Of a stretch of 64,000 nucleotides of DNA, positions 17,265 through 26,014 are shown piece by piece. The position numbers and the translations under genes were made by a program. A model generated the notes under the pieces. That model was given only the letters and a program-made list of their open reading frames with translations, was not told the origin of the DNA and did not search any database. Source of the stretch: Sulfotelmatobacter sp963788225. GTDB taxonomy: Bacteria; Acidobacteriota; Terriglobia; Terriglobales; Acidobacteriaceae. Position 1 is the first letter of the stretch. Each line of letters opens with the position of its first letter. The stretch lies in assembly GCA_963788225.1 (NCBI GenBank), contig CAWBGI010000002.1:248001-312000 (forward strand), in the 5' to 3' direction.

Positions 17265-18449
17265 ATGACAATCGCACGTGCTGAGGGGTTATCCGCCGCG
17301 CCGAGCCTAGCAAAAAGCAAGTGGAACGCGGAGCCGTCGCTGCGAGAGGTTCTAGCGCTGTGGCTCGTTACGTGCCTGGTCTTCGTCACGGGCGTGGCTG
17401 TGCTTCGCAACTACCTGGACCTGGTAGACAATTCTGGGGACTGCTCGGCCTACATGGCCGTGGCGTCCGCCATACGCCATTGGAATTTTCACGGCCTCGT
17501 GGTCAAGCATTTCTGGGGTCTGCCGTATGCGATGGCAGCTCTATCCTGGCTGACTGGGGTGAGTGATCGGACAGCGCTTCTGCTGATCTGTTTTGCCTCC
17601 TCGTTGGCCAGCGTCGCAATCGCCTATCGTCTTTGGGGCGGGTGGGTAGCGGGTTTCTTTGCGATTCTGAATTTCGACTGGATGCAACGCTCTTATCTAG
17701 GTGGCTCCGAGCCTCTGTTCGTTGCGTTCCTCTTCGGCACATTCCTGGCGGTCCGGAAAGAACGCTGGTGGCTCGCTTCTCTACTTGCTTCCTTCGCGAC
17801 AGTGGTCAGGCCGCTCGGGATCTTCGCCTTGCTGGGTGTCGGACTGGTCCTGCTATGGAAGCGCGACTATCGCAGGCTCGTGCCGGCAGTAGGAATCGGG
17901 CTGGTCATTGGCGTCCTCTACGTGCTACCGCTCGCAAAGCACTTCGGAGATCCTCTGGCCACCGTGAGCAGTTACCACAACCCGGAGTGGGGGGGCGGCT
18001 GGCTCTTCGGATTCCCCTTCTATGCCATCGTCAAGGGCACGCTGACCGAACCCGCGCCCTTGACCAATCTGATTTTGAGCTTTGGCTGGATTCTCCTGGT
18101 GTTGATCGCGATCATCGTCATGATCAGGAGTGCACGCTTTCGCGGGTATGCCCGCTCCCACCCGGTCGAGATACTCTTTCTGATTCCGTATCTCTGGTGC
18201 CTCTACACTTACAACTATCCGCATTGGGCTCGGGGCAATTTCGCCCGCTTTGCGATTCCTATCGTGCCGTTCGTGCTCATCGCTCTTGACCGCTGGGTTC
18301 CCAAGGACCGTCGGGTGCTTTGGGTATTGGGGGTGGTCCTGTCGGTCTTGGCGGCGAGCGTCCGCACTGGGCGTGGTCAACGTACCCAGCCTGATCCGAC
18401 GGTCCTTGGGGTAATTCGCTGCGCGTTGCCTCAATCCTCACTCGGGTAG
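17265..18449 (+). CDS. polytopic membrane protein, glycosyltransferase-like (PMT/ArnT type)
   Basis: About 394 residues with roughly nine to ten hydrophobic segments from residue 30 on. An early acidic loop (YLDLVDNSGDCSAY) resembles the first periplasmic loop of lipid-linked-sugar glycosyltransferases. ATG 17265 is chosen; the longer frame adds 14 poor residues. The end looks frameshifted. After VLSVLAAS the annotated frame runs on through Arg/Gln-rich sequence, while the +1 frame gives ALGVVNVPSLIRRSLG and stops at 18412-18414, a more natural membrane-protein end. The substrate is unknown. The FkbM methyltransferase downstream suggests surface glycan work. Confidence 0.65.
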   Translation: MTIARAEGLSAAPSLAKSKWNAEPSLREVLALWLVTCLVFVTGVAVLRNYLDLVDNSGDCSAYMAVASAIRHWNFHGLVVKHFWGLPYAMAALSWLTGVSDRTALLLICFASSLASVAIAYRLWGGWVAGFFAILNFDWMQRSYLGGSEPLFVAFLFGTFLAVRKERWWLASLLASFATVVRPLGIFALLGVGLVLLWKRDYRRLVPAVGIGLVIGVLYVLPLAKHFGDPLATVSSYHNPEWGGGWLFGFPFYAIVKGTLTEPAPLTNLILSFGWILLVLIAIIVMIRSARFRGYARSHPVEILFLIPYLWCLYTYNYPHWARGNFARFAIPIVPFVLIALDRWVPKDRRVLWVLGVVLSVLAASVRTGRGQRTQPDPTVLGVIRCALPQSSLG

Positions 18450-18518
18450 TGACTGTTGCCAGCGTGCCCGTTCATCTGCTCAAGTCGGCTGAGTGTAGAA
18501 GTGTAGAATGAGCGGGCC

Positions 18519-19364
18519 GTGCCTGACCTGCTCAAAAGACTTTCATACGTGCTTCATTCCATTTGGTGTGATGCGTCCAACCGTGGTGAACGAGGCAGGC
18601 GAATCCTGATGTTTGTCGGGTGGCAACTCTGGAAGCGTGTCATCCATGTGCCCGTCATCGTTGCAACAGACAATGGGTTCCGATTTATTGCGTACCCCGA
18701 CTCCGACGTGTCTGCGGCTTTTCTCTACTATCGTGTTCCCGATGCGAAGGATATCGGGTTCCTGCGCGCCCACCTGAACGGGGGTGTTCTAGTCGATGTC
18801 GGCGCAAATGTAGGATCAGTTAGCCTTCTGCTTGCGGACAGGATCAACCGTGCTATTTTGTTCGAACCCAATCCGGTCGCTGCCGCGCGTGCCCGCGAGA
18901 ACATCGCCATTAACCAACTGCCGTTCGAAGTCCATGAACTTGCGGTTTCCGACGTTCAGGGTACCGTGGAACTTGAGGATGCCGGCGGAGCGAGTCCCTG
19001 CAATCGCACCGTAATCGGGTTTGAGACGAAGGTTCGAACCAGAACTGTCCGCCGCGTAGCACTGGACGAGTTTTTGGATGACAAGTTAATTTCATCCGAG
19101 ATTAGCGTCGTTAAAATAGACGTGGAAGGCCATGAGAACGCCGTGATCTGCGGTATGAAGCGCTTACTTCGAGAGAAAAGGCCTCGGCTGGTAATGTTCG
19201 AGTATCTGCAGCGAACAAACCTCTCCGAAGTACTCGCCTGCTTTCAGGCCGCAGGTTACAAAACCTTCGAAGTCACCCCTGAAGGACCCTGCGAGGTCCA
19301 AAGTAACGTCCTGCCTCTCCAGAACCTGTTCGCTTGTCCCAGCGAAATCTTCCCGATGCTCTAA
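18519..19364 (+). CDS. FkbM-family methyltransferase
   Basis: The 281-residue protein starts with GTG. The SAM-binding motif I is VLVDVGANVGSVSLLLA at about 89-105, followed by ILFEPNP and later VVKIDVEGHE, the FkbM hallmark near 195-205. A hydrophobic N-terminal patch precedes the domain. FkbM enzymes O-methylate sugars or small molecules. The neighbour at 17265 is a membrane glycosyltransferase-like protein in the same orientation, which favours a glycan substrate, but no acceptor can be named. Confidence 0.88.
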   Translation: MPDLLKRLSYVLHSIWCDASNRGERGRRILMFVGWQLWKRVIHVPVIVATDNGFRFIAYPDSDVSAAFLYYRVPDAKDIGFLRAHLNGGVLVDVGANVGSVSLLLADRINRAILFEPNPVAAARARENIAINQLPFEVHELAVSDVQGTVELEDAGGASPCNRTVIGFETKVRTRTVRRVALDEFLDDKLISSEISVVKIDVEGHENAVICGMKRLLREKRPRLVMFEYLQRTNLSEVLACFQAAGYKTFEVTPEGPCEVQSNVLPLQNLFACPSEIFPML

Positions 19365-19395
19365 CTCCGGCTACGGCCTGGTCGAACGGTTTACC

Positions 19396-20502
19396 CTACT
19401 CGTACGCCAGCGCCTCAATCGGATCTTTCCCCGCCGCTTTGAATGCCGGATAAAGCGCCCCCGCGATAGCCCCGAGCACGGCCACCAACATGGAACGCAG
19501 AACCCAATCGCCCGTCACTACCACCTGCACCAGCGGAAAGCGGTGACGAATACCCCAACTCGCGGCCAGGCTGAACCCCAGGCCCAGCACGATGCCGGCT
19601 ACAGCGAGCAATCCTGTTTCCCGAAGAATCGCATTCACAATGTAAGACTTGGACGCGCCCATCGCCTTCAGTATTCCGATCTCGCGCGTGCGCTCCATCA
19701 CCGCCGCGTACATAGACTGGAAAATCACCAGAAACCCAATGATCAGGCTGACGCCAATCACCACCCCAATGAATGGTCGAAAACCCGGCAGGCGGCTGGG
19801 TGTCATCATGCTGAGATAATCCGGCGTGGAAAGCACCGAATATTTCTCCATGCCGGGCTGGCTTTTGATCTCGCTCACCACAGCATCGGCATTGGCCGGA
19901 TCGTCGAGCTTCAAATAAAACACCGAAGCCTTATCTTTGGCCCCAATCAAGTCCTGGAGCGCGGCGATCGGCAAAAACTTGCGTGCGCCACGGCCGTTTT
20001 CCACGATCCCCACGACGCGAAAATTGTGGTTCAGCACCTCCATGGTGTCGCCTACGTTTACGTGTTTCTGCTCCGCAATATAGTTGTCAACCAGCATGTC
20101 ATCCGGCCCCTTGAAGGGTCCGCCCTGCACGTACTGGAACGGTCCACCCAGAGCTTCGAAGCTGGGCAAGTCAATTCCGTCGATCACTTCGAGCGCCCCC
20201 CCGGTTGAAAGCTGCCAGATCACCGGGCTCACCACTTGGATATGAGGGAGACGGCGCAGGATATCGGCAACCTTAACGGGAACCGGCGCCCCGCTGATTC
20301 CGGCAAGAAAAGAAGATCCCGGCGGCTGCACAATTACATCTGCGCCAATGCCCGCCGTCCGGTTCTTGGAGTCGTTCAAGATGCCATAACACAGCCCCGC
20401 GATCAGCAGAATCAGCGCCACTTCCAGCGCGATAGCCACAATGCTGATCAGCGACCGGATCGGCCGGTGCACGAGATTCGCGAAAACCATTTTGTTCATC
20501 AT
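19396..20502 (-). CDS. ABC transporter permease, FtsX/MacB type
   Basis: About 368 residues. One N-terminal membrane helix (about 20-40) is followed by a large periplasmic MacB-like core domain (about 45-240). Three C-terminal helices (about 255-280, 305-330, 335-360) carry the FtsX signature around ERTREIGILKAMGAS. It ends in KDPIEALAYE, which is typical of this family. It should pair with an ATPase of the LolD/MacB type, which is not in the window. A lipoprotein gene lies upstream on the same strand, suggesting lipoprotein or envelope transport. ATG 20502 is used rather than the TTG at 20514. Confidence 0.88.
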   Translation of the reverse strand: MMNKMVFANLVHRPIRSLISIVAIALEVALILLIAGLCYGILNDSKNRTAGIGADVIVQPPGSSFLAGISGAPVPVKVADILRRLPHIQVVSPVIWQLSTGGALEVIDGIDLPSFEALGGPFQYVQGGPFKGPDDMLVDNYIAEQKHVNVGDTMEVLNHNFRVVGIVENGRGARKFLPIAALQDLIGAKDKASVFYLKLDDPANADAVVSEIKSQPGMEKYSVLSTPDYLSMMTPSRLPGFRPFIGVVIGVSLIIGFLVIFQSMYAAVMERTREIGILKAMGASKSYIVNAILRETGLLAVAGIVLGLGFSLAASWGIRHRFPLVQVVVTGDWVLRSMLVAVLGAIAGALYPAFKAAGKDPIEALAYE

Positions 20503-20511
20503 AGGAAAGGG

Positions 20512-20603
20512 CAATTAGCAATTGGCAGTTAGCAATTAGATTTTTTCAAATGAGTTGCTGATTCGCTAATTGCTAATGGCCAACTGCCAACCGCTAACCG
20601 CCG
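20512..20603. repeat. AT-rich inverted repeat between permease and lipoprotein genes
   Basis: Imperfect repeats of GCAATTAG and TTGGCAGTTAGC occur on one side, with their inverted forms (CTAATTGC, GCCAACTGCC) on the other side of a short AT-rich loop. It looks like a dispersed REP-like unit and could fold in RNA. Confidence 0.4.
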
Positions 20604-21546
20604 CTAACGTTTGCTGCTCACTCCCGACGCCGGCGGCGCCGCAGAACTCGATTGCGGATGATCCAGATTTACCACCACCGCCCCCGGCGGCTGCTCCAGC
20701 GCAAACTGGTCGTCGCGCAGCGGCTTGTTCATCTCCAGCTTCAGCATATTCAAAGTAATGTCGTATTCCTCCTGCGGCCGGACAATCTCAATGCGCGAGG
20801 GGAAACGGACGCCCTCGTAATCCTTATATTCTGCGTAGCGTGCGTCCGTTATCAGCTTGCCTTGATCGTCATAAATATACTGCCGGTGCGGGAGCAGGTC
20901 GGTGCGGCTGAAAACAATCTTGCGCGACAGCACGCCCTCGTTTCTTCCCTTCTTGCGGATCACGATCAGTTCATAGTCTTCCTGCAGCACACGGTGCCCC
21001 TTGGCGTCGTGCAAAATCTCTTCGCCATTCTCCAACGCGGCAATTTCATGTTCGGGATCGACCGGCCGGATCAGCAGCGCGTCATAAATATCCTGCGGCC
21101 GGATGCTTTCGATGGGCTGGTCCGCGCTATGGGTCTGCACGTCGTTCCGCCCCATCACAAACCGGTTTTTCGGTGGAATCCACAGCTTGAACTCCTGCCC
21201 GTTGCTCACCATGTCAAAAGCCGTCGTCCGCACGATGGGCAGCAGCCCGATCATGTGCAGCATGGCCGGCTTGCGCGCCAGCACGTAACCGCGAATCTCT
21301 TTGTAGTCAGTGTACATGGCCCTTTTTTGCGCCGCCGACCGAGGTGTCGATATCCACCGTCGCCTGCAGAGACTGAACTTTCTCCGCCTGCTGACTGAGG
21401 CTCTCAATCAAGCCCGCCTGGGTCGATTCCTTGAGAGGCGCCTTGGAGTACGTTTCCTCCACCGGCCGCGTGCGGAACAAACAGCCTGTAGTGGGGAGCA
21501 CGGCCAGGAGCAAAGTCAGGGCCCAAAAGGGCGAGCTACGTCTCAT
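20604..21546 (-). pseudogene. lipoprotein gene with a one-base frameshift (LolA/DUF4292-like)
   Basis: The first frame (from ATG 21546) has a lipoprotein signal ending LLLAVLPTTGC and runs to GGAKKGHVH, then stops. A second frame continues YTDYKEIRGYVLARKPAMLH and on to 20604 with a coherent beta-rich protein. The frames meet at a run of six A (T in the + strand) at 21323-21328. With five A the product reads VGGAKRAMYTDYKEIRG. The full protein of about 313 residues resembles outer-membrane lipoprotein-sorting-like proteins. A homopolymer error or a real recent mutation would both explain it. It lies upstream of the FtsX-like permease on the same strand. Confidence 0.7.
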
Positions 21547-21778
21547 GAAGTATCGGATAACTCCTAGAACATTTGAGTATACAGCTCGCCAAAGGGTGCA
21601 CAAACCGCAAGAGCACCAGTCGACTTCCCCGGAGTTCTCAGCGCACTCCGCGGCAGTTCTCCGCGAACTCCGCGATTTAAAGGTCTTGCCTTCCCCGGCA
21701 ACCCAGTCAAAACCGAACCCAGAATCTTACTAAAGTCAGCTACGCGCACTCTTCTCCATCATCTAAACTGACGCCATC

Positions 21779-22786
21779 GTGCGCAAAATCTTGTGGCTCG
21801 TCCTGATTGCGGCGCTCGCCTTCGCAGGCTGGTTCGCCTGGGCTCTGCTGACTCCTACCGAACCCCCGGGAAAGACTTTTGTCATGCTGCGCCCGGGATT
21901 CTCCACCCATCACATCGCCTCGGAACTCAAGTCCGCCGGAGTGATTCGCAGCGAGCGAGCCTTCATCCTTTGGCACTACATCCACCGCCGCTCGCTCCAG
22001 GCCGGGGAATATCTCTTCGAGAAGCCCGCCAATGTCATCGGTGTCCAAAAGCGCCTCGCCCACGGCGATGTCTACTTTCACGCGGTGGTCGTTCCTGAGG
22101 GCTTCACTATGTTCGACGTCGCCCGCGCCGTCGAGGCCGCCGGACTCGGCCCCGCGGAAGACTTCCTCAAAGTAGCGCAATCCAACGCCCTGGTGGCAGA
22201 CTTGGATCCCAATGCGCCGTCACTCGAAGGCTATCTGTTTCCAAACACCTACAAGTTCAGCCGCATGCAGAGCATGGGGGAAATCGCGGTTGCCATGGTG
22301 AATCAGTTTCGGCAGGTGGCGGCGCAAGCTGGCCTCATCTCGAATTCCATCAGCACGCAACCGAACGCCGCCCGCAGTCTCCACGACATCGTCATCATGG
22401 CGTCTATCATAGAAAAGGAAACCGCCGTCCCTGAAGAGCGGCCGCTGGTCGCCAGCGTCTACTACAACCGCCTGGCGAAAAACATCGCGCTAGACGCCGA
22501 CCCCAGCATCATTTATGCCGAACTCTTAGCCGGGACCTACACCGGCGCGCTGCATCACGACGACATACATTTCGATTCCCCATACAACACCTACACGCAC
22601 ACGGGACTTCCTCCCGGTCCAATCGGCAATCCCGGCAAAAGCGCGCTGGAAGCGGCCGTGCATCCCGCAGAAAGCGACTACTACTACTTCGTCGCCGACG
22701 CCCAGGGCCACCATCGCTTCGCCCGCACCATCGCCGAGCACAATCAGAATGTGGACGCATACCGCCGCGCCGTGCGGGGAAAGTGA
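21779..22786 (+). CDS. mltG: endolytic murein transglycosylase MltG
   Basis: The 335-residue protein has a GTG start, one N-terminal membrane anchor (about 4-24), a LysM-like region and a YceG domain. The catalytic Glu is E212 in ASIIEKETAVPEER. LPPGPIGNPGKSAL near the end is characteristic. It cuts nascent glycan strands inside the chain and so ends peptidoglycan polymerisation. It is followed by ruvX in the same direction after 74 bases, a common mltG-ruvX pairing. Confidence 0.95.
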   Translation: MRKILWLVLIAALAFAGWFAWALLTPTEPPGKTFVMLRPGFSTHHIASELKSAGVIRSERAFILWHYIHRRSLQAGEYLFEKPANVIGVQKRLAHGDVYFHAVVVPEGFTMFDVARAVEAAGLGPAEDFLKVAQSNALVADLDPNAPSLEGYLFPNTYKFSRMQSMGEIAVAMVNQFRQVAAQAGLISNSISTQPNAARSLHDIVIMASIIEKETAVPEERPLVASVYYNRLAKNIALDADPSIIYAELLAGTYTGALHHDDIHFDSPYNTYTHTGLPPGPIGNPGKSALEAAVHPAESDYYYFVADAQGHHRFARTIAEHNQNVDAYRRAVRGK

Positions 22787-22860
22787 AGCAGCTTCCAGCT
22801 CCCAGCGATGTCTTCCGCAAGCGAGACATAGGAAGCTGAGGCCACGCATATAATCGCCAC

Positions 22861-23325
22861 GTGAGCACTGAAGATAGAAAGTCCGTCCAACCCGCGAGGC
22901 GAATCCTGGGGCTGGACGTAGGCTCAAGGAGAATTGGGATCGCTGTGTCGGACGCTCTGGGCATCACCGCGCAAGGATTGGAGACTCTGCAGCGCAGGAA
23001 CAAGCGCTATGACATGGCGGCGCTGGAGCAGGTGATTCGCGACTATGCCGTCCAGGAGATCGTGGTCGGCCTCCCTCTGCGCATGAGCGGCGCCGAAGGC
23101 GTGCAATCGGAAAAGATGCAGGAGTTCGCCGAAGCCCTGCGCAAACGGTTCCGGTTGCCCGTGCACTTATGGGATGAGCGGTTGACCTCGGCGGAGGCAA
23201 ACCGGCTCCTGCGCGAGACCCAATTGTCGATAGAAAAGCGCGCCAAGGCGGTTGACCGGATGGCCGCGGTGTTGATCCTGCAAGGGTGGATGGAGAGGCA
23301 GCTTTCGAAACGCGCCCACCCCTGA
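22861..23325 (+). CDS. ruvX: putative pre-16S rRNA nuclease / Holliday junction resolvase RuvX (YqgF)
   Basis: The 154-residue protein begins with GTG. The RNase-H-like fold shows ILGLDVGSRRIGIAVSD (first Asp), VGLPLRMSG, and VHLWDERLTSAEA (Asp-Glu). A terminal acidic/Arg stretch, KAVDRMAAVLILQGW, carries the last Asp. The length is normal for the family. It acts in 16S rRNA 5' maturation and possibly recombination. It follows mltG. Confidence 0.95.
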   Translation: MSTEDRKSVQPARRILGLDVGSRRIGIAVSDALGITAQGLETLQRRNKRYDMAALEQVIRDYAVQEIVVGLPLRMSGAEGVQSEKMQEFAEALRKRFRLPVHLWDERLTSAEANRLLRETQLSIEKRAKAVDRMAAVLILQGWMERQLSKRAHP

Positions 23326-23472
23326 GGGCTAGACCACGCGCAGACAGCGGCACCCCTCAGATAGAATCATCCTTCAGTGTAACTCTCCTAGCCACAGCAA
23401 CTTAGAGCGTAGACCAAGCCTGAATTCCGGATCTTCCGGCTTCCTAAAACTCACTCATCCCCTCGCCAATCC

Positions 23473-23501
23473 TTGCTTTTAGTCCCATTTCGGAATAGTA
23501 T
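23473..23501 (+). promoter_or_regulatory. predicted promoter of the CarD-like gene
   Basis: TTGCTT (23473-23478) and TAGTAT (23496-23501) are separated by 17 bases, about 60 bases upstream of the ATG at 23560. Confidence 0.45.
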
Positions 23502-23559
23502 ATTTCTAGTAAAGACAACGTTTTCTTCCCCCTGACCCTCGCCCGCCCAGGTGCTTTTT

Positions 23560-24096
23560 ATGAATGGTGTTGATCTGAATTTCCACATCGGAGACAAGGT
23601 CGTCTATCCCAACCACGGCGTGGGCGTAATTGAACAAATCAGCAGCCGCTCCATCGGCGCCAGTATCGAAAAGTTTTATCTCCTGAACATCAAGGCCAGC
23701 AGCCTTAAGGTCATGGTGCCCTGCAACAACGTGGGCAGCGTGGGCATTCGCCGGGTCGTTCGCAACGGCGAGGTGCAGAAGATTCTCGACTTCCTCTCCA
23801 TCGCCGAAGACCTCACCACCGCCGACTGGAAAGACCGCTTCAAGGAAAACTCCGACCGCATGCGCACCGGCTCTCTAATCGAGGTCGCCGGAGTCCTCAA
23901 GAGCCTCATCGCCCTCCACCAGGCCAAGCCCCTATCCTTCCGCGAAAAGAAGATGCTGGAACGCGCCCGCTACTTACTAGTAAGCGAACTAGCCATGTCC
24001 CGCAACTGCGAAGAAACCAAGGTCGAGGAACTCCTCGCCCTGTCCCTGTCCAAATGCAAACTCCGCTTCCCCGAAGCCAGCGAATTCCAAGCCTGA
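23560..24096 (+). CDS. CarD-family transcriptional regulator
   Basis: About 178 residues. The N-terminal Tudor-like RNA polymerase interaction domain spans residues 7-65 (FHIGDKVVYPNHGVGVIEQI). The C-terminal helical DNA-binding region spans about 70-165 and ends in a run of Leu-rich helices. CarD proteins bind the RNA polymerase beta subunit and stabilise open promoter complexes. A GTG nine bases upstream is in frame; ATG is chosen. It is a single gene with its own promoter. Confidence 0.92.
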   Translation: MNGVDLNFHIGDKVVYPNHGVGVIEQISSRSIGASIEKFYLLNIKASSLKVMVPCNNVGSVGIRRVVRNGEVQKILDFLSIAEDLTTADWKDRFKENSDRMRTGSLIEVAGVLKSLIALHQAKPLSFREKKMLERARYLLVSELAMSRNCEETKVEELLALSLSKCKLRFPEASEFQA

Positions 24097-24276
24097 TCGG
24101 TTTTTCGTAACAGACTCAAACAAGACGTGTCATCCCGAACGAGGATTGTCATCCCGAAACGAAGTGAGGGATCTTGGTTTCCCCGGCCCGCTCCGCGAAC
24201 CCAGACTTTGGGTGGCGCAGCGCTTCAGCGCTGCGATAAGTTAGTGCGCATGACAACCGAATCCCAGAAAAAGATG

Positions 24277-24385
24277 CAGACCGAAACCACCCAACCCCAG
24301 CCCCGAAGGGGCGGCATATGATAGCCCCGGACGTAAGTCCGGGGTAAGCCCGAAGAAATGGAACCGAGTCCCGTTAGGGACGGCC
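24277..24385. repeat. dispersed hairpin-rich intergenic repeat
   Basis: Contains AGCCCCGAAGGGGC, a CCCCGGAC-GTAA-GTCCGGGG hairpin (24325-24344) and GTCCCGTTAGGGAC in succession. The upstream part (24127-24180) repeats TCATCCCGA twice. It is typical of REP-like units seen many times in acidobacterial genomes. No gene is seen in 24097-24393. Confidence 0.5.
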
Positions 24386-24393
24386 CCTAGCCG

Positions 24394-25344
24394 TCACAGC
24401 GCGTACAGAGACTCCGCCTCTTGTTTCCGCGCCGGGAAAAAATCCCAGAATACGAGACCACGCTTGGGAATCACGCTCGCCGCAAAACTACTGGGCCCAA
24501 GGTGGATGCCGTACGCGGACAGTCCGGCGAGGAGCTTCCGAACGTCTCGCGCAAACGACATGACGTTCTTCTCAGGGATAGGGGCGTAGCTCTCGGCGTG
24601 TTTGAGCAACGCCGTCTGCCGACTGTCTTTAAGGAATGCAATTGCCTGCTGCACGAACTGGGCCGGACCCGGAACCGAACTTTGCAGCACACTGTCGGGG
24701 AATGCCGGATTCTTCAGGCGCGCACCAATCTTTGCGAGCCGCTTTTGCACGCCGCTCGCGTATTGGTCTTCAGACACCAGATCGATTCGTCGGCATGACA
24801 TGGGTGTCGGCGACCCGGCCCCTGCCGTCGCTCGCCCCAAAACCACCTCCCATCGCTCATGCGGCTGAATATCGCCTCGCAAAATATCACTCGCATCAAA
24901 GCCCGGTCCCACTATTTCCACGACGAGTTTCCCCTGATCGGGAACCGTCACGCCAGTCAAACTGTATTGATCGGCGTATGGGCTGGCGGGCTCGAGCAGC
25001 ACCGCGATCATGCCCTCGCGTCGCAATTGCTTGATTGTTGCCGACAGTTCGGTCAAGGCAAGGAGGTAACCGCCCCTTCGGCGAGTCCAGCGTTCGTCCC
25101 GCTTGTCGATTCGCAATAAGACCCTTGAGAACCGACCGTGTCTGGCGAACCTATGGACGGCAATGGCTGAAGCCTTCGACCAATCGGAAAGCACAACCCC
25201 GGAAAGCACTGGAAGTCCCAAAGCATGCATCCACAGCATGCTGGTGGTTTTTAAGCAGCCCCGCACCGCCTCCAAGGCGGAAAGTAGATTGACCCTGCTA
25301 ACAGTTGCGATATCCAGGGGCAGCTTCGACGAAGTCTTCGACAC
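24394..25344 (-). CDS. unknown protein, possibly ATP-grasp-like
   Basis: About 316 residues from a GTG six bases after AGGGG and one base after the stop of the HIT gene, so it is tightly coupled. The segment KTTSMLWMHALGLPVLSG, then RVLLRIDKRDERWTRRRGGY and VEIVGPGFDASDILRGD recall the ATP-grasp order of lysine, lid and glycine-rich parts, but this is a weak visual match. A longer frame upstream is rejected because it overlaps the HIT gene. With the Nudix and HIT proteins in the same cluster, a nucleotide-related activity is plausible. Confidence 0.55.
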   Translation of the reverse strand: MSKTSSKLPLDIATVSRVNLLSALEAVRGCLKTTSMLWMHALGLPVLSGVVLSDWSKASAIAVHRFARHGRFSRVLLRIDKRDERWTRRRGGYLLALTELSATIKQLRREGMIAVLLEPASPYADQYSLTGVTVPDQGKLVVEIVGPGFDASDILRGDIQPHERWEVVLGRATAGAGSPTPMSCRRIDLVSEDQYASGVQKRLAKIGARLKNPAFPDSVLQSSVPGPAQFVQQAIAFLKDSRQTALLKHAESYAPIPEKNVMSFARDVRKLLAGLSAYGIHLGPSSFAASVIPKRGLVFWDFFPARKQEAESLYAL

Positions 25345-25345
25345 G

Positions 25346-26002
25346 TCATCCCCTAGCCGTCGCGACCGGGGACAAGATCGGGGATAGGCGTCGCATTGTG
25401 GAAATGAACTGGCGCTCGTAGCCGCACTCCCTCCAGTCCCAGTCGCTCTTCCCGATTGACTTAGCCACCAGTTTGCGCAAGTACTGAGAGGGAAGGCTGT
25501 CAACCCGAAACACATATCGCTTGGCCGAGGCGTCTTCGAAGAACAAGTAGGGCGAATTTTTTGGGATGCTCCCCTTAATCGCGGCGAGCGAATAAATGCG
25601 CGTTCCCTCGAACTGCCTGGTCAAGACTTCTAGCACGCCATCAGCGACGACGGGTAAAGCATGCAGATGAGCATGGTCAATGCCGCATCCACCGGCTCCC
25701 TGGCCTCGGACCCCGTGTTCGAAGAAAACGCAACCGCCGTACATGTCACTTAGCGTTGATCTCAGACGATTGGAAAGGTCCTCCAATTCCTGCATCTGGT
25801 CATTTTGCAGGCTGGCTAGGGCGCAAATATGCTCGACTGGGATGACTAGGACATGCCCTTCGACAATCTGCCCCAACGTAGGGACAACGCGGAAACGCCC
25901 AGTGTCCATGATGCTGCGGTCGGCCAAGTATTGCCCGTATCGAGTGGCAAATGCGTTGGTACATCCACCGGCAAACTCATCACAAAATTCACACGCACTC
26001 AA
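25346..26002 (-). CDS. HIT-domain protein
   Basis: The 218-residue protein starts at a TTG eight bases after GGGAGG. An N-terminal CEFC pair may bind zinc. The HIT motif DHAHLHALPV carries the catalytic His triad, preceded by VEGHVLVIPVEH. HIT enzymes hydrolyse or transfer nucleotides at alpha phosphates. About 100 residues after the motif are not typical HIT and are unassigned. It sits between a two-TM protein and a possible ATP-grasp gene in a minus-strand unit led by a Nudix hydrolase. Confidence 0.85.
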   Translation of the reverse strand: MSACEFCDEFAGGCTNAFATRYGQYLADRSIMDTGRFRVVPTLGQIVEGHVLVIPVEHICALASLQNDQMQELEDLSNRLRSTLSDMYGGCVFFEHGVRGQGAGGCGIDHAHLHALPVVADGVLEVLTRQFEGTRIYSLAAIKGSIPKNSPYLFFEDASAKRYVFRVDSLPSQYLRKLVAKSIGKSDWDWRECGYERQFISTMRRLSPILSPVATARG

Positions 26003-26014
26003 TTGACCGCCTCC

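Noticed and set aside
21318..21335. Programmed -1 frameshift at A AAA AAG
   Set aside because: The heptamer is present, but the downstream frame needs +1 rather than -1, so an indel explains it better.
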